64,000 nucleotides of DNA, from positions 1,736,001 to 1,800,000 of the forward strand of contig NZ_CP062165.1 in NCBI RefSeq assembly GCF_014844075.1, written 5' to 3'. Every line of letters starts with the position of its first letter. The stretch's first letter is position 1. The notes under the pieces are model-generated. The model was not told where the DNA came from. It ran no database searches and saw only the letters and a program-made list of their open reading frames with translations. This document shows, one piece after another, positions 27,978 through 38,626 of the stretch. The DNA comes from Paenibacillus sp. JNUCC-31 (GTDB lineage: Bacteria; Bacillota; Bacilli; Paenibacillales; Paenibacillaceae). The position numbers and the translations under genes were made by a program.

Positions 27978-28102
27978 CCATGCTCTCCCATCCTCAAGCC
28001 TGCTCAGGTCGATTAATATTCGCCTTTTCAAGCTTCAGGCTGTCTTCTGTCGGTTCATTTCCCGCTGCCTGCATGGCTGCATCACAGCGGAAGCGATGTA
28101 CA

Positions 28103-28363
28103 TTACCGGTGATTGGCCAGATAAGAACGAACAAGCTCTTCAATCAGCTCATCGCGCTCTTTTTTACGGACCAGACTGCGTGCATTGTTGTGACGAGGGA
28201 TGTATGCGGGGTCTCCAGAAATCAGATACCCGACAATCTGGTTAATAGGATTATACTCCTTATCCACCAGTGCATCATATACCGTGAGAAGAATCTCTTT
28301 GGAGGATGCTTCCTGCTCGTCAGCTTTCACATTAAATTTAACCGTCTTATCCATGGAGTCCAT
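28103..28363 (-). CDS. ireB: IreB family regulatory phosphoprotein (YrzL)
   Basis: An 86-residue DUF965 protein with [23 protein letters not shown] and the conserved [18 protein letters not shown]. In Enterococcus IreB is phosphorylated near its N-terminus by the PASTA kinase IreK and moderates cephalosporin resistance; a Thr lies at position 6 here (MDSMDKT). The ATG at 28363 has GAGGTG 6 bases before it; the longer frame to 28450 has no site. Leads the operon that continues through ruvX to trhP2. Confidence 0.87.
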   Translation of the reverse strand: MDSMDKTVKFNVKADEQEASSKEILLTVYDALVDKEYNPINQIVGYLISGDPAYIPRHNNARSLVRKKERDELIEELVRSYLANHR

Positions 28364-28423
28364 TGATGGCACCTCGCTCCTGCATGAACATGGGGACCAT
28401 GTCCTGCCGAATTGATTTCTGCT

Positions 28424-28452
28424 TATATAATAACATATTCTGACTGCCACAA
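28424..28452 (-). promoter_or_regulatory. Probable promoter of the ireB operon
   Basis: On the minus strand TTGTGG (28452-28447) and TATATA (28429-28424) are separated by 17 bp, about 60 bp upstream of the ireB start. Confidence 0.45.
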
Positions 28453-28639
28453 GTAAACAAAGGATAAGCCAATTGTGTTTTTTGCTTGTCCTTTACCGGC
28501 TTCAGCACGTGCATCATTCGATTCCACTCGCTCTCGGGTACATAAGTTGGACGGGAAGAAGCATCCCGATCCAACCTCTGTATAAACAAATAGAACCACT
28601 TCGAACTACATTTTAGCGTTTGAAAGCCGCTCGTTCGAT

Positions 28640-31270
28640 TTATGCAGTATGCCCACTAACCAGTGAAACCGCAAGTTTCAGTGCTTCATCCAGCTTGGTC
28701 GCGTCCTTGCCTCCGGCTTGCGCCATATCAGGACGTCCGCCACCTCCGCCGCCGCATACTGCCGCAACTTCCTTGACGATTTTTCCTGCATGAAGCCCTT
28801 GTTTCACCTGTTCAGCAGGGACAGCTACAACGAAATTCACTTTGCCATCGGCTGGAGCACCCAATACGAGTACAGCGTTAGGCAATTTTACTTTTAATTC
28901 ATCAGCTACTGTACGCAGGGCATCCATATTCGGTGCATCCACACGAGCTGCAAGCAATTGTGTATTTCCTGCTTGTACCACTTGATCTGTCAAAGCGCCT
29001 GCTTCCATGGCACTCAGCTTGCTTTGCAAAGATTCAGTCTCTCTGGCAGCTTCCTTCAATTGCTGATTCAAACCTTCAATGCGTTTAGGCACGTCCGCCA
29101 CATTCGCTTTGAGCAGGGATGCGGATTGTTTGAGCAATTCAAGTTGACTTTCTACATACAGATACGCGCCACGGCCAGTAACAGCTTCGATCCGGCGTAC
29201 ACCGGAGCCGATTCCGCTCTCGCTCACCAGCTTGAAAATACCGATCTCTGAAGTATTGTTTACGTGACAGCCGCCACAAAGTTCCAAACTATAGTCCCCG
29301 ATTTGTACCACACGTACGATATCGCCGTATTTTTCACCGAACAGTGCCATAGCGCCCATTTCTTTGGCTTCATCAATAGCTTTCAATTCAATGTTTACAT
29401 TCAGACGATTCCAGATCTGCTCATTTACCTGCCGCTCGATCTCTGTTAATTCTTCTGGCGTAATGCTGCCGAAGTGGGAGAAGTCAAAGCGCAGACGTTG
29501 AGGCTCTACGAGTGATCCTGCCTGATTCACATGAGTTCCAAGCACATCCTTGAGCGCTTTGTGCAGCAAATGGGTAGCGGTATGGTTTTTGATAATATCG
29601 CCACGTTTGGATGCATCCACTTCAGCATTAATCACTTCACCCACACGCAATTCACCGGATTCTACCGTCACCAGATGCACATGTTGTCCCAGCGGAGCTT
29701 TGAACAAACCTTGCACTTTTGCCGTTACGCCAGCTCCGCGCAGCAAGCCCTGATCACTCACTTGTCCGCCACTTTCCGCATAGAACGGAGTCTTGTCCAA
29801 AATGACCTGACAGGTCTGTCCTTCGCTTACGGAGTCTACCAGCGCATCACCGGCTACAATGGCTACCACTTTTGCTTCCGTCAACAGGTCATTATAACCA
29901 ACAAACTCACTTTTAACCGCCAGATCGGCAAGTGGTCCACCTTGAACCTTCATGCTTTCGCTTTCCTGACGGCCAGCACGTGCCCGATCACGTTGCTCTT
30001 GCATCGAAGCATCGAATCCTTCACGATCTACTGTCAAGCCATGCTCTGCTGCGTAATCTTCGGTCAGGTCAAACGGGAATCCGTATGTGTCATACAGTTT
30101 GAATGCTTCCGGACCACTGATTACCGTGCGACCTTCGGATTTGGCCCCGACACTGATATCTGCCAGAATAGCCAGTCCGTCGCTAAGTGTTTCGTGGAAA
30201 CGCTCTTCTTCCGTTTTGATCACTTTGGCGATAAATTCTTGCTTGTCTACCACCTCTGGGTAATACACTCCCATCACTTCACCGACTGTTGTTGTCAGTT
30301 CATACAGGAACGGACGGTCCAGCCCCAGCACTTTACCGTAACGTACTGCACGACGGAGAAGACGGCGAATTACATATCCGCGTCCTTCATTGCTTGGCAG
30401 AACACCATCACCTACAGCAAAGGCAACCGTACGAATATGGTCGGCAATCACTTTCAGAGCAACGTCAATCTCTACGCTGTCATTATATTTCACACCGGCA
30501 AGAGCCGCTGTTCTTTGAATCATCGGTTGGAACAGATCGGTATCAAAGTTGGAATCCACATTTTGCAGAATGGATGCAAAGCGCTCCAGCCCTGCGCCAG
30601 TATCAATATTTTTGTTTGGAAGCGGTGTGTAGCTGCCGTCCTTGTTATGATTGAACTGGGAGAACACCAGGTTCCATACTTCCAGGTAACGTTCGTTTTC
30701 GCCGCCTGGATACATCTCGGGATCATTCATGTCATTGCCGTAAGCTTCGCCACGATCATAGAAGATTTCGGTACAAGGTCCACACGGACCTTCCCCAATA
30801 TCCCAGAAGTTCTCATCCAATTTAATGATACGCTCAGCAGGCAATCCCACTTTTTCGTTCCACAGTTTGAAAGCCTCTTCGTCTTCAGGATATACCGTTA
30901 CCGAGAGACGTTCCGGATCGAAACCGATCCATTCTTTGCTTGTGAGAAATTCCCATGCCCAGGTAATGGTCTCTTCCTTGAAGTAATCTCCGATGGAGAA
31001 GTTGCCGAGCATTTCGAAGAACGTATGGTGACGACGAGTTTTACCGACATTTTCAATATCGTTTGTACGAATACATTTTTGGGAGTTTGCCAGACGCGGA
31101 TTCTCCGGTTTCTCCCGACCGTCAAAATACGGTTTCAGCGGTGCCATGCCTGCATTGATCCACAGAAGGGATGGATCATTGTGAGGTACGAGCGATGCGC
31201 TCGGCTCAATTTTGTGACCTTTACTTGCAAAAAATTCTATCCATTTGGACCGGATTTCACTGGCTTTCAT
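28640..31270 (-). CDS. alaS: Alanyl-tRNA synthetase
   Basis: Charges tRNA-Ala. The 876-residue protein has, in order, the class II catalytic core (about 1-240; [17 protein letters not shown]), the tRNA-recognition region, an editing domain with zinc motifs [11 protein letters not shown] (around 565) and [13 protein letters not shown] (around 665), and a C-terminal DHHA1 domain with a Gly-rich segment [12 protein letters not shown]. The ATG at 31270 with GGAGG upstream is preferred to 31285. Expression is under a T-box leader (31345-31643) behind a near-perfect sigma-A promoter. The same-strand yrrI upstream is a separate unit. Confidence 0.96.
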   Translation of the reverse strand: MKASEIRSKWIEFFASKGHKIEPSASLVPHNDPSLLWINAGMAPLKPYFDGREKPENPRLANSQKCIRTNDIENVGKTRRHHTFFEMLGNFSIGDYFKEETITWAWEFLTSKEWIGFDPERLSVTVYPEDEEAFKLWNEKVGLPAERIIKLDENFWDIGEGPCGPCTEIFYDRGEAYGNDMNDPEMYPGGENERYLEVWNLVFSQFNHNKDGSYTPLPNKNIDTGAGLERFASILQNVDSNFDTDLFQPMIQRTAALAGVKYNDSVEIDVALKVIADHIRTVAFAVGDGVLPSNEGRGYVIRRLLRRAVRYGKVLGLDRPFLYELTTTVGEVMGVYYPEVVDKQEFIAKVIKTEEERFHETLSDGLAILADISVGAKSEGRTVISGPEAFKLYDTYGFPFDLTEDYAAEHGLTVDREGFDASMQEQRDRARAGRQESESMKVQGGPLADLAVKSEFVGYNDLLTEAKVVAIVAGDALVDSVSEGQTCQVILDKTPFYAESGGQVSDQGLLRGAGVTAKVQGLFKAPLGQHVHLVTVESGELRVGEVINAEVDASKRGDIIKNHTATHLLHKALKDVLGTHVNQAGSLVEPQRLRFDFSHFGSITPEELTEIERQVNEQIWNRLNVNIELKAIDEAKEMGAMALFGEKYGDIVRVVQIGDYSLELCGGCHVNNTSEIGIFKLVSESGIGSGVRRIEAVTGRGAYLYVESQLELLKQSASLLKANVADVPKRIEGLNQQLKEAARETESLQSKLSAMEAGALTDQVVQAGNTQLLAARVDAPNMDALRTVADELKVKLPNAVLVLGAPADGKVNFVVAVPAEQVKQGLHAGKIVKEVAAVCGGGGGGRPDMAQAGGKDATKLDEALKLAVSLVSGHTA

Positions 31271-31344
31271 ACGGTGTGCCTCCAATTAATTATAATAGTC
31301 CGGTGCATATTGGCCCCGGGTTGATAACAAATAAAAAAACAAAC

Positions 31345-31643
31345 ACAAAAAACGCCCCTGAATTTGTCAGGGACGATTATAATCGCGGTACCACCCTGGT
31401 TATTGCTGCTCATCCCTTGCTGCCCGGATAAACAAACAATCTCCTCGTTGATGCGAAATAACGGTCGCTCCCGGCAGGGTTGTCCTGCACTCCGAAATCA
31501 GCTTTCCGCCGCTTCAACTTTCAAGACTCTTCCAGCCATCGGACTCAGACTACATCTGATCCGAAGAAGTCTATTCTCTGAGGAAAGGAACCCTCGGCGT
31601 ACTTCATTTCATCATCGATTTATTGTTCTACACATACCCCTCC
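31345..31643 (-). ncRNA. T-box riboswitch leader of alaS
   Basis: The minus strand carries the invariant T-box AGGGTGGTACCGCG (31397-31384). It is followed by a terminator hairpin (CGTCCCTGA/TCAGGGGCG, 31375-31353) and six T residues. Transcription would begin just downstream of the promoter at 31644-31672, leaving a leader of about 300 nt with room for stem I. A GCT alanine codon at 31502-31500 is a possible specifier, but its structural position was not established. Uncharged tRNA-Ala would stabilise the antiterminator and allow alaS expression. Confidence 0.9.
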
Positions 31644-31672
31644 ATTATATCGATATGCCTATATGGTGTCAA
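31644..31672 (-). promoter_or_regulatory. Consensus sigma-A promoter of the alaS leader
   Basis: Perfect TTGACA (31672-31667) and TATAAT (31649-31644) hexamers with a 17-bp spacer on the minus strand, just upstream of the T-box leader. Confidence 0.9.
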
Positions 31673-31703
31673 CGCACCCATTTGTACCAGACTGTTGCTA
31701 TGA

Positions 31704-32771
31704 TCAGTCCGTTCTTCGTTTGATGTAATAGGCAAAAAAGTGCTGCACAATGACTTTCAGAACAGCAAAGACTGGCACTGCCAGAATGAGACCTACTATG
31801 CCCGCCAGTTCGCCTCCCACAAGGAGCGCGAAGATAATCGACAACGGATGCAAATGCAGCGTCCGCCCTACCACTTGAGGGGAGATGACGTTGCTCTCCA
31901 GCACCTGGCACAGTGTGTTCACAATGACAACGAAGAGCACCATTTTGAACGATACCGTAGAAGCCATCACCACCGCAGGAGCTGCTCCCAGAAACGGGCC
32001 AAGATAAGGCACGATGTTAAATACAGCGACAATGCTGGCGAGCAGCAGTGCATAAGGCATATCAATGACGATGTAACCGATATACGCAAAGATGCCCACA
32101 ATCACACAGACGATAAATTGTCCTCGAATATAGTTTCCCAAGGCCGTATCTATCTCTTTCATCACCGAAACAATGGCCTTACGCCGTGAGCGGGGCAGGT
32201 ACGCCACAATCGTACGCTCGAATACCTCAAAATCTTTTAACATATAGAAAATGAGAAATGGCACGATAAACACGTTGAACAATACATTAATGGTTGTCCC
32301 GATATTATCCATCAGCTTCGTGATCCCTTGGGTCAGCCGATCCTCCATCTGGAAAAACCAGCTGTTCATACCTGTGCGCACACTTGGCGGCATTAATTTG
32401 TGATCCATATTGTTCATCAGACTCTGGGCACGCATCGACAGCTCAGGCATATGCTCGTTCAGTTCCTCCAACTGTTCAATCAACACCGGAATGACATTCA
32501 TCAGGATGACCCCGATACAGGTGAGGAAAAAAGCATAGATTAACAGCACGGCAATGGTTCGAGGGACTTTGCGCCCTCCCAGCATGCTTACAATCGGATT
32601 GAGCACATAGGATATGATGAGGGCCACAATAAAAGGTGCCAGCACTGTTTTCAGAAATCCATATATATGAAGCAGCAATGGCCTCAGCAGCCAGATAAAA
32701 TATAGAATAATCAATCCGAGTAGCAGCCAGATGGCATAACGGAACAGCTTGTTCTTGGTTAATTGCTCCAC
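31704..32771 (-). CDS. yrrI: AI-2E family membrane transporter YrrI
   Basis: A 355-residue polytopic protein of the PerM/AI-2E family, a distinct paralogue of the one at 17,903. N-terminal paired membrane helices (residues 12-75) and a C-terminal bundle with FNIVPYLGPFLGAAPAVVMA are visible, with a soluble loop at about 100-150. The start is GTG at 32771 after GGGAG. Bacillus yrrI occupies the same place upstream of alaS. Substrate unknown. Confidence 0.83.
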   Translation of the reverse strand: MEQLTKNKLFRYAIWLLLGLIILYFIWLLRPLLLHIYGFLKTVLAPFIVALIISYVLNPIVSMLGGRKVPRTIAVLLIYAFFLTCIGVILMNVIPVLIEQLEELNEHMPELSMRAQSLMNNMDHKLMPPSVRTGMNSWFFQMEDRLTQGITKLMDNIGTTINVLFNVFIVPFLIFYMLKDFEVFERTIVAYLPRSRRKAIVSVMKEIDTALGNYIRGQFIVCVIVGIFAYIGYIVIDMPYALLLASIVAVFNIVPYLGPFLGAAPAVVMASTVSFKMVLFVVIVNTLCQVLESNVISPQVVGRTLHLHPLSIIFALLVGGELAGIVGLILAVPVFAVLKVIVQHFFAYYIKRRTD

Positions 32772-32842
32772 TTGTATCTCTCCCTTTTGGACTGGCTCTG
32801 AAAGTCAGTATATGTAAGGAAGGGAATATTTATTAACGTATT

Positions 32843-32876
32843 AAAAAAGCGCCCCCTTCATGATGAAGGAGACGCA
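32843..32876 (-). terminator. Intrinsic terminator after the yrrD unit
   Basis: The stem GCGTCTCCTTCA pairs with TGAAGGGGGCGC on the minus strand (32875-32849, a few mismatches or wobbles) and is followed by TTTTTTAAT. It separates the unit above from yrrI. A second dyad (TTTCATGACA/TGTCATGAAA, 32956-32993) lies between it and the upstream gene. Confidence 0.75.
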
Positions 32877-33021
32877 TCTTGTGATCCCGGGTAGCATATA
32901 TTCATACAAGTCCCTTGAACCACTATGTAACCGCAGCTATATACATCTGTCATCATTTCATGACAGCATTCAATGACAATCTTTGTCATGAAACCGCATA
33001 TAGAAGAAGTTATGCTGCTTA

Positions 33022-33231
33022 TTAAGAAGAAGCATGCAGATGTGGGAAGTCTTGCGGCAGCTCTTCCCCGAAGAACAGATCATCAAGGGAACTGAGCGTG
33101 CCGTCTTCCTCTACTTGGTACACGGACATTTTCTCACCGTTCACTGTTAGTTCGATAAAGCATCCCCAGCAATAAAACTGGTGGGAACCGATTTTCCCAA
33201 TATCTTTCGAACTACAATTTGGACATTTCAT
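33022..33231 (-). CDS. Small zinc-ribbon protein
   Basis: About 69 residues, opening MKCPNCSSKDIGKIGSHQFYCWGCF. Two CxxC pairs 16 residues apart form a probable zinc ribbon. The rest is acidic (DDLFFGEELPQDF). The ATG at 33231 has AGGTGA with 6-base spacing, whereas the ATG two codons earlier abuts it. It follows yrrD with only about 10 bp between stop and start, so the two are co-transcribed. Function unknown; a small accessory or nucleic-acid-binding role is conceivable. Confidence 0.72.
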   Translation of the reverse strand: MKCPNCSSKDIGKIGSHQFYCWGCFIELTVNGEKMSVYQVEEDGTLSSLDDLFFGEELPQDFPHLHASS

Positions 33232-33241
33232 ATTCATTCAC

Positions 33242-33763
33242 CTATCCATTAACAGAATGAATGGCATTTTCCAAGCGTTGTTCACTCAGCGGCGGCACCA
33301 TAATGGCACTTTCCCCGATGGACATATCGCTTGTACATGGCAGCCATTTGCGGCCCTCAATCAAATCGGACACAAAACCGTCCGTAATTTCAATCCCTAT
33401 TATTGTATTTCCCAACTCCTGGTCAAAATAAACATCGGAGACACGTCCAAGCAGCAAACCTTCTTCGGTGAGCACGGACATCTCCTTTAATTTAGACTGG
33501 CCGAGGAGGTACGTGTGTTTTATGTCGTCGGCTTCCGCCTTGCGGACAGCCTGTTGATTACGGATCATGACGGCATCTTCGCCGTAGGCAACGATATCTT
33601 GCCACTGCACGATTTTGACATGACTGGTAAACAGGCCTTTGTTTTCAAGTTCAATGCCTTCAATTTTCCAATCGTCATTCACAATGAAATCCTGGATTTT
33701 ACCGACCTGCTTCCCATCTTCAACATCAAAAACGGCAAGTCCGATCATTTCCTGAAGCTTCAT
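33242..33763 (-). CDS. yrrD: PRC-barrel domain protein YrrD
   Basis: The 173-residue protein contains two PRC-barrel repeats. The first begins MIGLAVFDVEDGKQVGKIQDFIV (residues 6-28). The second begins SVLTEEGLLLGRVSDVYFD (about 96-114). PRC barrels occur in RimM and photosynthetic reaction-centre H subunits and bind proteins or RNA; in the YrrD family the role is unknown. The position near yrrI, alaS and the cysteine desulfurase matches the Bacillus yrr region. Confidence 0.82.
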   Translation of the reverse strand: MKLQEMIGLAVFDVEDGKQVGKIQDFIVNDDWKIEGIELENKGLFTSHVKIVQWQDIVAYGEDAVMIRNQQAVRKAEADDIKHTYLLGQSKLKEMSVLTEEGLLLGRVSDVYFDQELGNTIIGIEITDGFVSDLIEGRKWLPCTSDMSIGESAIMVPPLSEQRLENAIHSVNG

Positions 33764-33927
33764 CGCAGGGTCCCCCTCATCTTCTTATCATTAAATAGCC
33801 GCGGCGCTATTGCTAGGTATGCCCAATGTTGATGAGTGGCAATCAGACGCCGATCATCAAAACCGCTTCTATCCAACCGATGAAATGGAACTTCTTCCCT
33901 CCTTCTGTTCCATGTGCACAGAGCCCC

Positions 33928-35079
33928 TTAGGCTCTATTACGCAGTCGCCCCAGAATGGTTCCAATTTTTTCGGCGGTTATCATGATTTCTTCCGTAGTA
34001 TTACCCAATCCCCAGCTAAAACGAATCGCGGAATGCAAAAATGTATCTGGCAGATTCATCGCTTTCAGCACATGGGATACTTCGAGGGAACCGGAAGTAC
34101 ATGCCGAACCGCTCGCAACTGCGATGCCTTCCATGTCCAGATTCATGAGCATCGTCTCCGTGGATACTTCCGGAAAGCTAATGTTCAGGATATTGGGTAG
34201 TGTATATTCCGGATGTCCGTTGACGTGAAAATGCTCCGCTCCTACCTGTTTCTCCAGTTGTTCCAGCAGCAATGATCGCAATGCCAGATCATGTTCACGG
34301 CGCGCCTCCGCTTGTTCTCCTGATAATTTCAACGCCTCCGCAAATCCAGCTATACCCGCTATATTCTCGGTACCGGCCCGTCGCTGCCGTTCCTGAAGGC
34401 CACCATGAGATCTCGCTTCCAGCACAATTCCGCGCCGCACATATAATACACCCACGCCTTGAGGGCCATTGATTTTATGAGCAGAGAAGCTAATCAGATC
34501 CACAGGCAGTTCTTTGCATGAAATGTCCTGGATTCCAAGAGCCTGAACTGCATCGGTATGAAACAAAATATCATGTTGACGAGCCAGTTCACCAATTTCG
34601 CGGATCGGCTGAATCGTGCCCACTTCATTATTGGCATACATCATCGTGATCAGCACTGTATCCGGCCGAATGGCATCTTTCAGCTCTTCCAGACGTATTC
34701 TTCCGTATTCATCTACAGGCAAATAGGTCACGTCATAGCCTTGGCGCTCCAGCTCCTGACACGTATGCAGTACAGCATGATGTTCAATGGCTGTTGTAAT
34801 GATATGTCGTCCCTTTTCTTTTCTCGCTGAAACTGCACCAAATATCGCTAAATTGTCGCTTTCCGTGCCACCTCCGGTGAATACGAGCTCATCCGGGAAA
34901 CAACCCAAAGACGCCGCAATGGCATCCCTTGCTCCACTGACGGTCCGTTTGGCTTCCCTCCCAAAGGCATGGATGCTCGATGCATTGCCATATTGTCCTG
35001 TCATCACTTTCATCATCGCTTCCGCGACTTGTGGATGCATAGGTGTCGATGCGGCGTGATCCAAATATATTCTTTTCAT
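33928..35079 (-). CDS. iscS: Cysteine desulfurase (IscS/NifS type)
   Basis: A 383-residue PLP enzyme that moves sulfur from cysteine to an enzyme persulfide for tRNA thiolation and Fe-S assembly. It opens MKRIYLDHAASTPMHP. The PLP lysine is in FSAHKINGPQGVG near residue 205. The catalytic Cys loop is GSACTSGSLEVSHV near 325. The ATG at 35079 follows GGGGTG at good spacing. In Bacillus its orthologue yrvO lies between cymR and mnmA on one strand; here a coiled-coil gene intervenes and mnmA is inverted. Confidence 0.92.
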   Translation of the reverse strand: MKRIYLDHAASTPMHPQVAEAMMKVMTGQYGNASSIHAFGREAKRTVSGARDAIAASLGCFPDELVFTGGGTESDNLAIFGAVSARKEKGRHIITTAIEHHAVLHTCQELERQGYDVTYLPVDEYGRIRLEELKDAIRPDTVLITMMYANNEVGTIQPIREIGELARQHDILFHTDAVQALGIQDISCKELPVDLISFSAHKINGPQGVGVLYVRRGIVLEARSHGGLQERQRRAGTENIAGIAGFAEALKLSGEQAEARREHDLALRSLLLEQLEKQVGAEHFHVNGHPEYTLPNILNISFPEVSTETMLMNLDMEGIAVASGSACTSGSLEVSHVLKAMNLPDTFLHSAIRFSWGLGNTTEEIMITAEKIGTILGRLRNRA

Positions 35080-35203
35080 TGATTTCACCCCGTTATATGT
35101 TGGACTTCTATCTTTTCATGATGTAATTGAAAATTTAAACAACTGCTATTGTGTCGCATCTTCGTGTATAATGTTTAATATCCATTAAAAAGGAGAGATC
35201 GGC

Positions 35204-35662
35204 ATGAGTGATCAGGTCCTCAGTCAAATTCTGAATCAGCTTCAGCAAATGGACAAGCGTTTCGACAACATCGATGGCCGTCTTGAGAAGATCGAAGACA
35301 GGCTCGACACCATGGACGGTAGGCTCAATACCATGGACGGTAGGCTCGATACCATGGACGGTAGGCTCGATACCATGGACGGTAGGCTCGATACCATGGA
35401 CGGTAGGCTCGATACCATGGACGGTAGACTTGATACCATGGATAGCAGACTTAACGTCATCGAGGAACAAACCAAAAACATTCCACTGCTGCAGCAGGCC
35501 GTTATGGAGACACTGGAAGTTACTAAACGTCTTGAAACTTCACAATTCTCTTATGAACGTAAAACAACTGCTGAATTGAATACGCATGAGCACAGCATTG
35601 ATATTTTGAACCGTCGTCAATTGCGTATGGAAGCAGATATTGAAGCACTTAAACGTTGTTAG
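35204..35662 (+). CDS. Heptad-repeat coiled-coil protein
   Basis: A 152-residue protein with GGAGAG upstream of the ATG. Residues about 20-88 are a run of ten near-identical heptads of type DTMDGRL; Met and Leu fall at the a/d positions of a left-handed coiled coil. The flanking parts (LNQLQQMDKRFDNIDGRL, and the C-terminal TTAELNTHEHSIDILNRRQ) are also helical. No membrane segment or signal peptide is visible. No function is assigned. It is coded opposite to both neighbours. The repeat is maintained at DNA level as 21-bp units, so repeat number may vary between strains. Confidence 0.75.
   Translation: MSDQVLSQILNQLQQMDKRFDNIDGRLEKIEDRLDTMDGRLNTMDGRLDTMDGRLDTMDGRLDTMDGRLDTMDGRLDTMDSRLNVIEEQTKNIPLLQQAVMETLEVTKRLETSQFSYERKTTAELNTHEHSIDILNRRQLRMEADIEALKRC
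35297..35443 (+). repeat. 21-bp tandem repeat encoding DTMDGRL heptads
   Basis: Seven in-frame 21-bp units. Four (35339-35422) are identical and one (35318-35338) differs at a single base. The unit 35423-35443 has three changes, and the first (35297-35317) is diverged. Unit length is a multiple of 3, so changes in copy number keep the frame. Confidence 0.95.
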
Positions 35663-35797
35663 ATTCTCGAACTTCCGACTACATCGATCCAGAGGCACCT
35701 CGAAAACTGGTGCTTTCTTTAGTCCCTGGTTACATAGATCGTGTTCATTCCAGGTTATCGTAGAAGTGGAAGAATCATATTGCAGCTTGTTTCATGG

Positions 35798-35825
35798 CTA
35801 AAGCCCCCATTTATGGGGGCTTTAG
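35798..35825 (-). terminator. Strong hairpin between the coiled-coil gene and cymR
   Basis: A 13-bp perfect stem, CTAAAGCCCCCAT with ATGGGGGCTTTAG, and a 2-nt centre, lying between converging genes. The T-run is short on both strands, so it is called a terminator from position and stem strength. Confidence 0.6.
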
Positions 35826-35857
35826 TGTGTCGTTCGTGATGCTCATCATCAACTATG

Positions 35858-36277
35858 TTAAATATAGAACATGTAGGAATCTTTTTGTTCCTGATCCTGG
35901 AATGTAATCAGATCCTTCAGCGTTGTTGAATCCAATACTTCTGCAATGCTGTCACGGATACGCAACCACAAGTCGCGCTTCGCAGGATCATCTTCCTCTG
36001 TGAAATCCACTGGAGAGATTGGGCCTTCCAGTACACGAATAACATCCCCTGCCGTTACAGTAGCAGGATCACCTGCCAGAATGTAACCGCCGTAGGCGCC
36101 ACGGATACTTTTGACCAGTCCTGCATTACGCAGGGGAGCAATCAATTGCTCCAGATAATGCTCCGAGAGCTGGTTGCGCTCAGCAATACTTTTCAAAGAT
36201 GTAGGGCCTTCGCCTATTCTGGCTGCCAGCTCCATCATGATTGTGAGGCCATAACGGCCTTTTGTCGATATTTTCAA
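35858..36277 (-). CDS. cymR: Rrf2-family cysteine metabolism repressor CymR
   Basis: The 139-residue regulator opens KISTKGRYGLTIMMELA. It has a winged helix-turn-helix with TSLKSIAERNQLSEHYLEQ (residues 27-45) and the wing SIRGAYGGYIL. No Fe-S-binding cysteine triad is present, which separates CymR from IscR. In Bacillus CymR binds CysK and represses cysteine uptake and synthesis genes. The start is TTG at 36277, five bases after AGAGGTGA; the upstream GTG overlaps that site. Next to the cysteine desulfurase region as expected. Confidence 0.9.
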   Translation of the reverse strand: MKISTKGRYGLTIMMELAARIGEGPTSLKSIAERNQLSEHYLEQLIAPLRNAGLVKSIRGAYGGYILAGDPATVTAGDVIRVLEGPISPVDFTEEDDPAKRDLWLRIRDSIAEVLDSTTLKDLITFQDQEQKDSYMFYI

Positions 36278-36539
36278 AGGAGTCACCTCTTTCCATTTTC
36301 GAAAAAAACAAGTTGTAAACTATTAAATAACAGGATGTGGCACAAGACTGCTTTCCATGAATCCGCCACAGCGGGATATGAAAAATACAGACCTAGTCCC
36401 ATTAATCCTCCGTATTCCGATCATAACCCTCAGCTAATGTTAACATATCTGCATGCTTTATGGAAAAGAAAGATTGACAATATTCCAAAAATGTACGCCT
36501 GGAGTGGACACTATCCAAAGTTGGCCGGGTGTATCGTAA

Positions 36540-37727
<1,188 letters not shown>

Positions 37728-37792
37728 ATTCAATATCAGAAATGAATCCATCCCCGTATGGATTTTGCACAATACCTTGTATTCCTATAACA

Positions 37793-37832
37793 AAAGCCAT
37801 CTTTCATGTATACCATGACGGATGGCTTTTTT
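37793..37832 (+). terminator. Intrinsic terminator of mnmA
   Basis: AAAGCCATC (37793-37801) pairs with GATGGCTTT (37821-37829) around an inner CATG-TATAC-CATG stem, followed by TTTTTTCC. Confidence 0.85.
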
Positions 37833-37868
37833 CCTTCTTTTTCCTGCAAAAAAAATAATTATTTTCAC

Positions 37869-38228
37869 TTATGCAGCCAGCCACACTCCTGCAAAAGAGG
37901 CCGCAACCCCCATCAGTACCGAACTTGTGACGTATATAACTGCTCTGAAGTAACGTTCCTGCCCCATCAGACCAAGGGTTTCATATCCAAACGTTGAGAA
38001 TGTGGTATACGCTCCGCAAAATCCTGTCCCCCAGATTACCCAGACTTCGTCCGGGATTGAAGCTGACTGATGCCAGCCATAGAGCAATCCAAGTAACAGA
38101 GAACCACTGATATTAATGACCCATGTCCCCCATGGGAAGGCCGATCCAAGCGAACCGGATATCCATCGCCCCAAACTGTAGCGAAGCACTGCACCAAGCA
38201 TCCCTGCAAAACCGATCCAGATGATCAT
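37869..38228 (-). CDS. crcB: Fluoride channel subunit CrcB/FluC (second)
   Basis: A 119-residue four-helix membrane protein of the Fluc family, with the signature GTGFCGAYTTFSTFGYE holding the pore Phe and Thr residues. Fluc channels export F- and work as dual-topology dimers. Where two genes are adjacent, as here, they usually form an antiparallel heterodimer. It overlaps the preceding crcB by 4 bp (ATGA), so translation is coupled. It converges with mnmA. Confidence 0.9.
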   Translation of the reverse strand: MIIWIGFAGMLGAVLRYSLGRWISGSLGSAFPWGTWVINISGSLLLGLLYGWHQSASIPDEVWVIWGTGFCGAYTTFSTFGYETLGLMGQERYFRAVIYVTSSVLMGVAASFAGVWLAA

Positions 38229-38626
38229 GGTGCAGCACCATTCTGCGTCGGTTTACCCAGCATTCGCTGTCCAACCTTAATCCCCAATGCACACAGTAAT
38301 AACCCTGCGAGTAGACTCACAACGAGGTATATAACAGCCTTACCCCACATTCCTCCTTCAGATAAACGGACCATATCGAGAGTAAAGGTGGAGAATGTGG
38401 TGAATGCCCCAGTAAACCCCGTTCCAATCGCAAGGCGAAGTTGAGGCGTTATTTTGCCGGGAACAGCTATGGTGAAAAACCAACCCAAAAACAGGCTCCC
38501 GATCGCATTGATCAGCAGCACTGCCCAAGGGAAGCCTTCATTGGCTGCTGGCATCCATAACTGTATCCCATATCGGCATAACGTACCCAAAATTCCGCCG
38601 ATTCCAATATAGAATACTTCTTTCAT
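38225..38626 (-). CDS. crcB: Fluoride channel subunit CrcB/FluC (first)
   Basis: A 133-residue four-helix protein with GTGFTGAFTTFSTFTLDM; the partner of the gene it overlaps. The start ATG at 38626 falls inside the 385-bp direct repeat, and a copy of its first 18 codons recurs at 58557-58611 next to the intact rarA. The ancestral order was therefore probably rarA-crcB-crcB on one strand. The island has moved the native upstream region about 20 kb away, so the present promoter is uncertain. No fluoride riboswitch was recognised upstream. Confidence 0.9.
   Translation of the reverse strand: MKEVFYIGIGGILGTLCRYGIQLWMPAANEGFPWAVLLINAIGSLFLGWFFTIAVPGKITPQLRLAIGTGFTGAFTTFSTFTLDMVRLSEGGMWGKAVIYLVVSLLAGLLLCALGIKVGQRMLGKPTQNGAAP

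Noticed and set aside
28347..28589. 80-codon minus-strand frame between ireB and alaS
   Set aside because: It overlaps the ireB start and the likely ireB promoter, has no ribosome site and no recognisable family.
29531..31324. 597-codon plus-strand frame opposite alaS
   Set aside because: It mirrors the alaS coding strand, has cysteine/histidine/phenylalanine-rich shadow composition and no ribosome site.
35135..35481. Antisense frames across the 21-bp repeat
   Set aside because: They are a by-product of an in-phase repeat. Only the plus frame has a ribosome site and coherent coiled-coil flanks.
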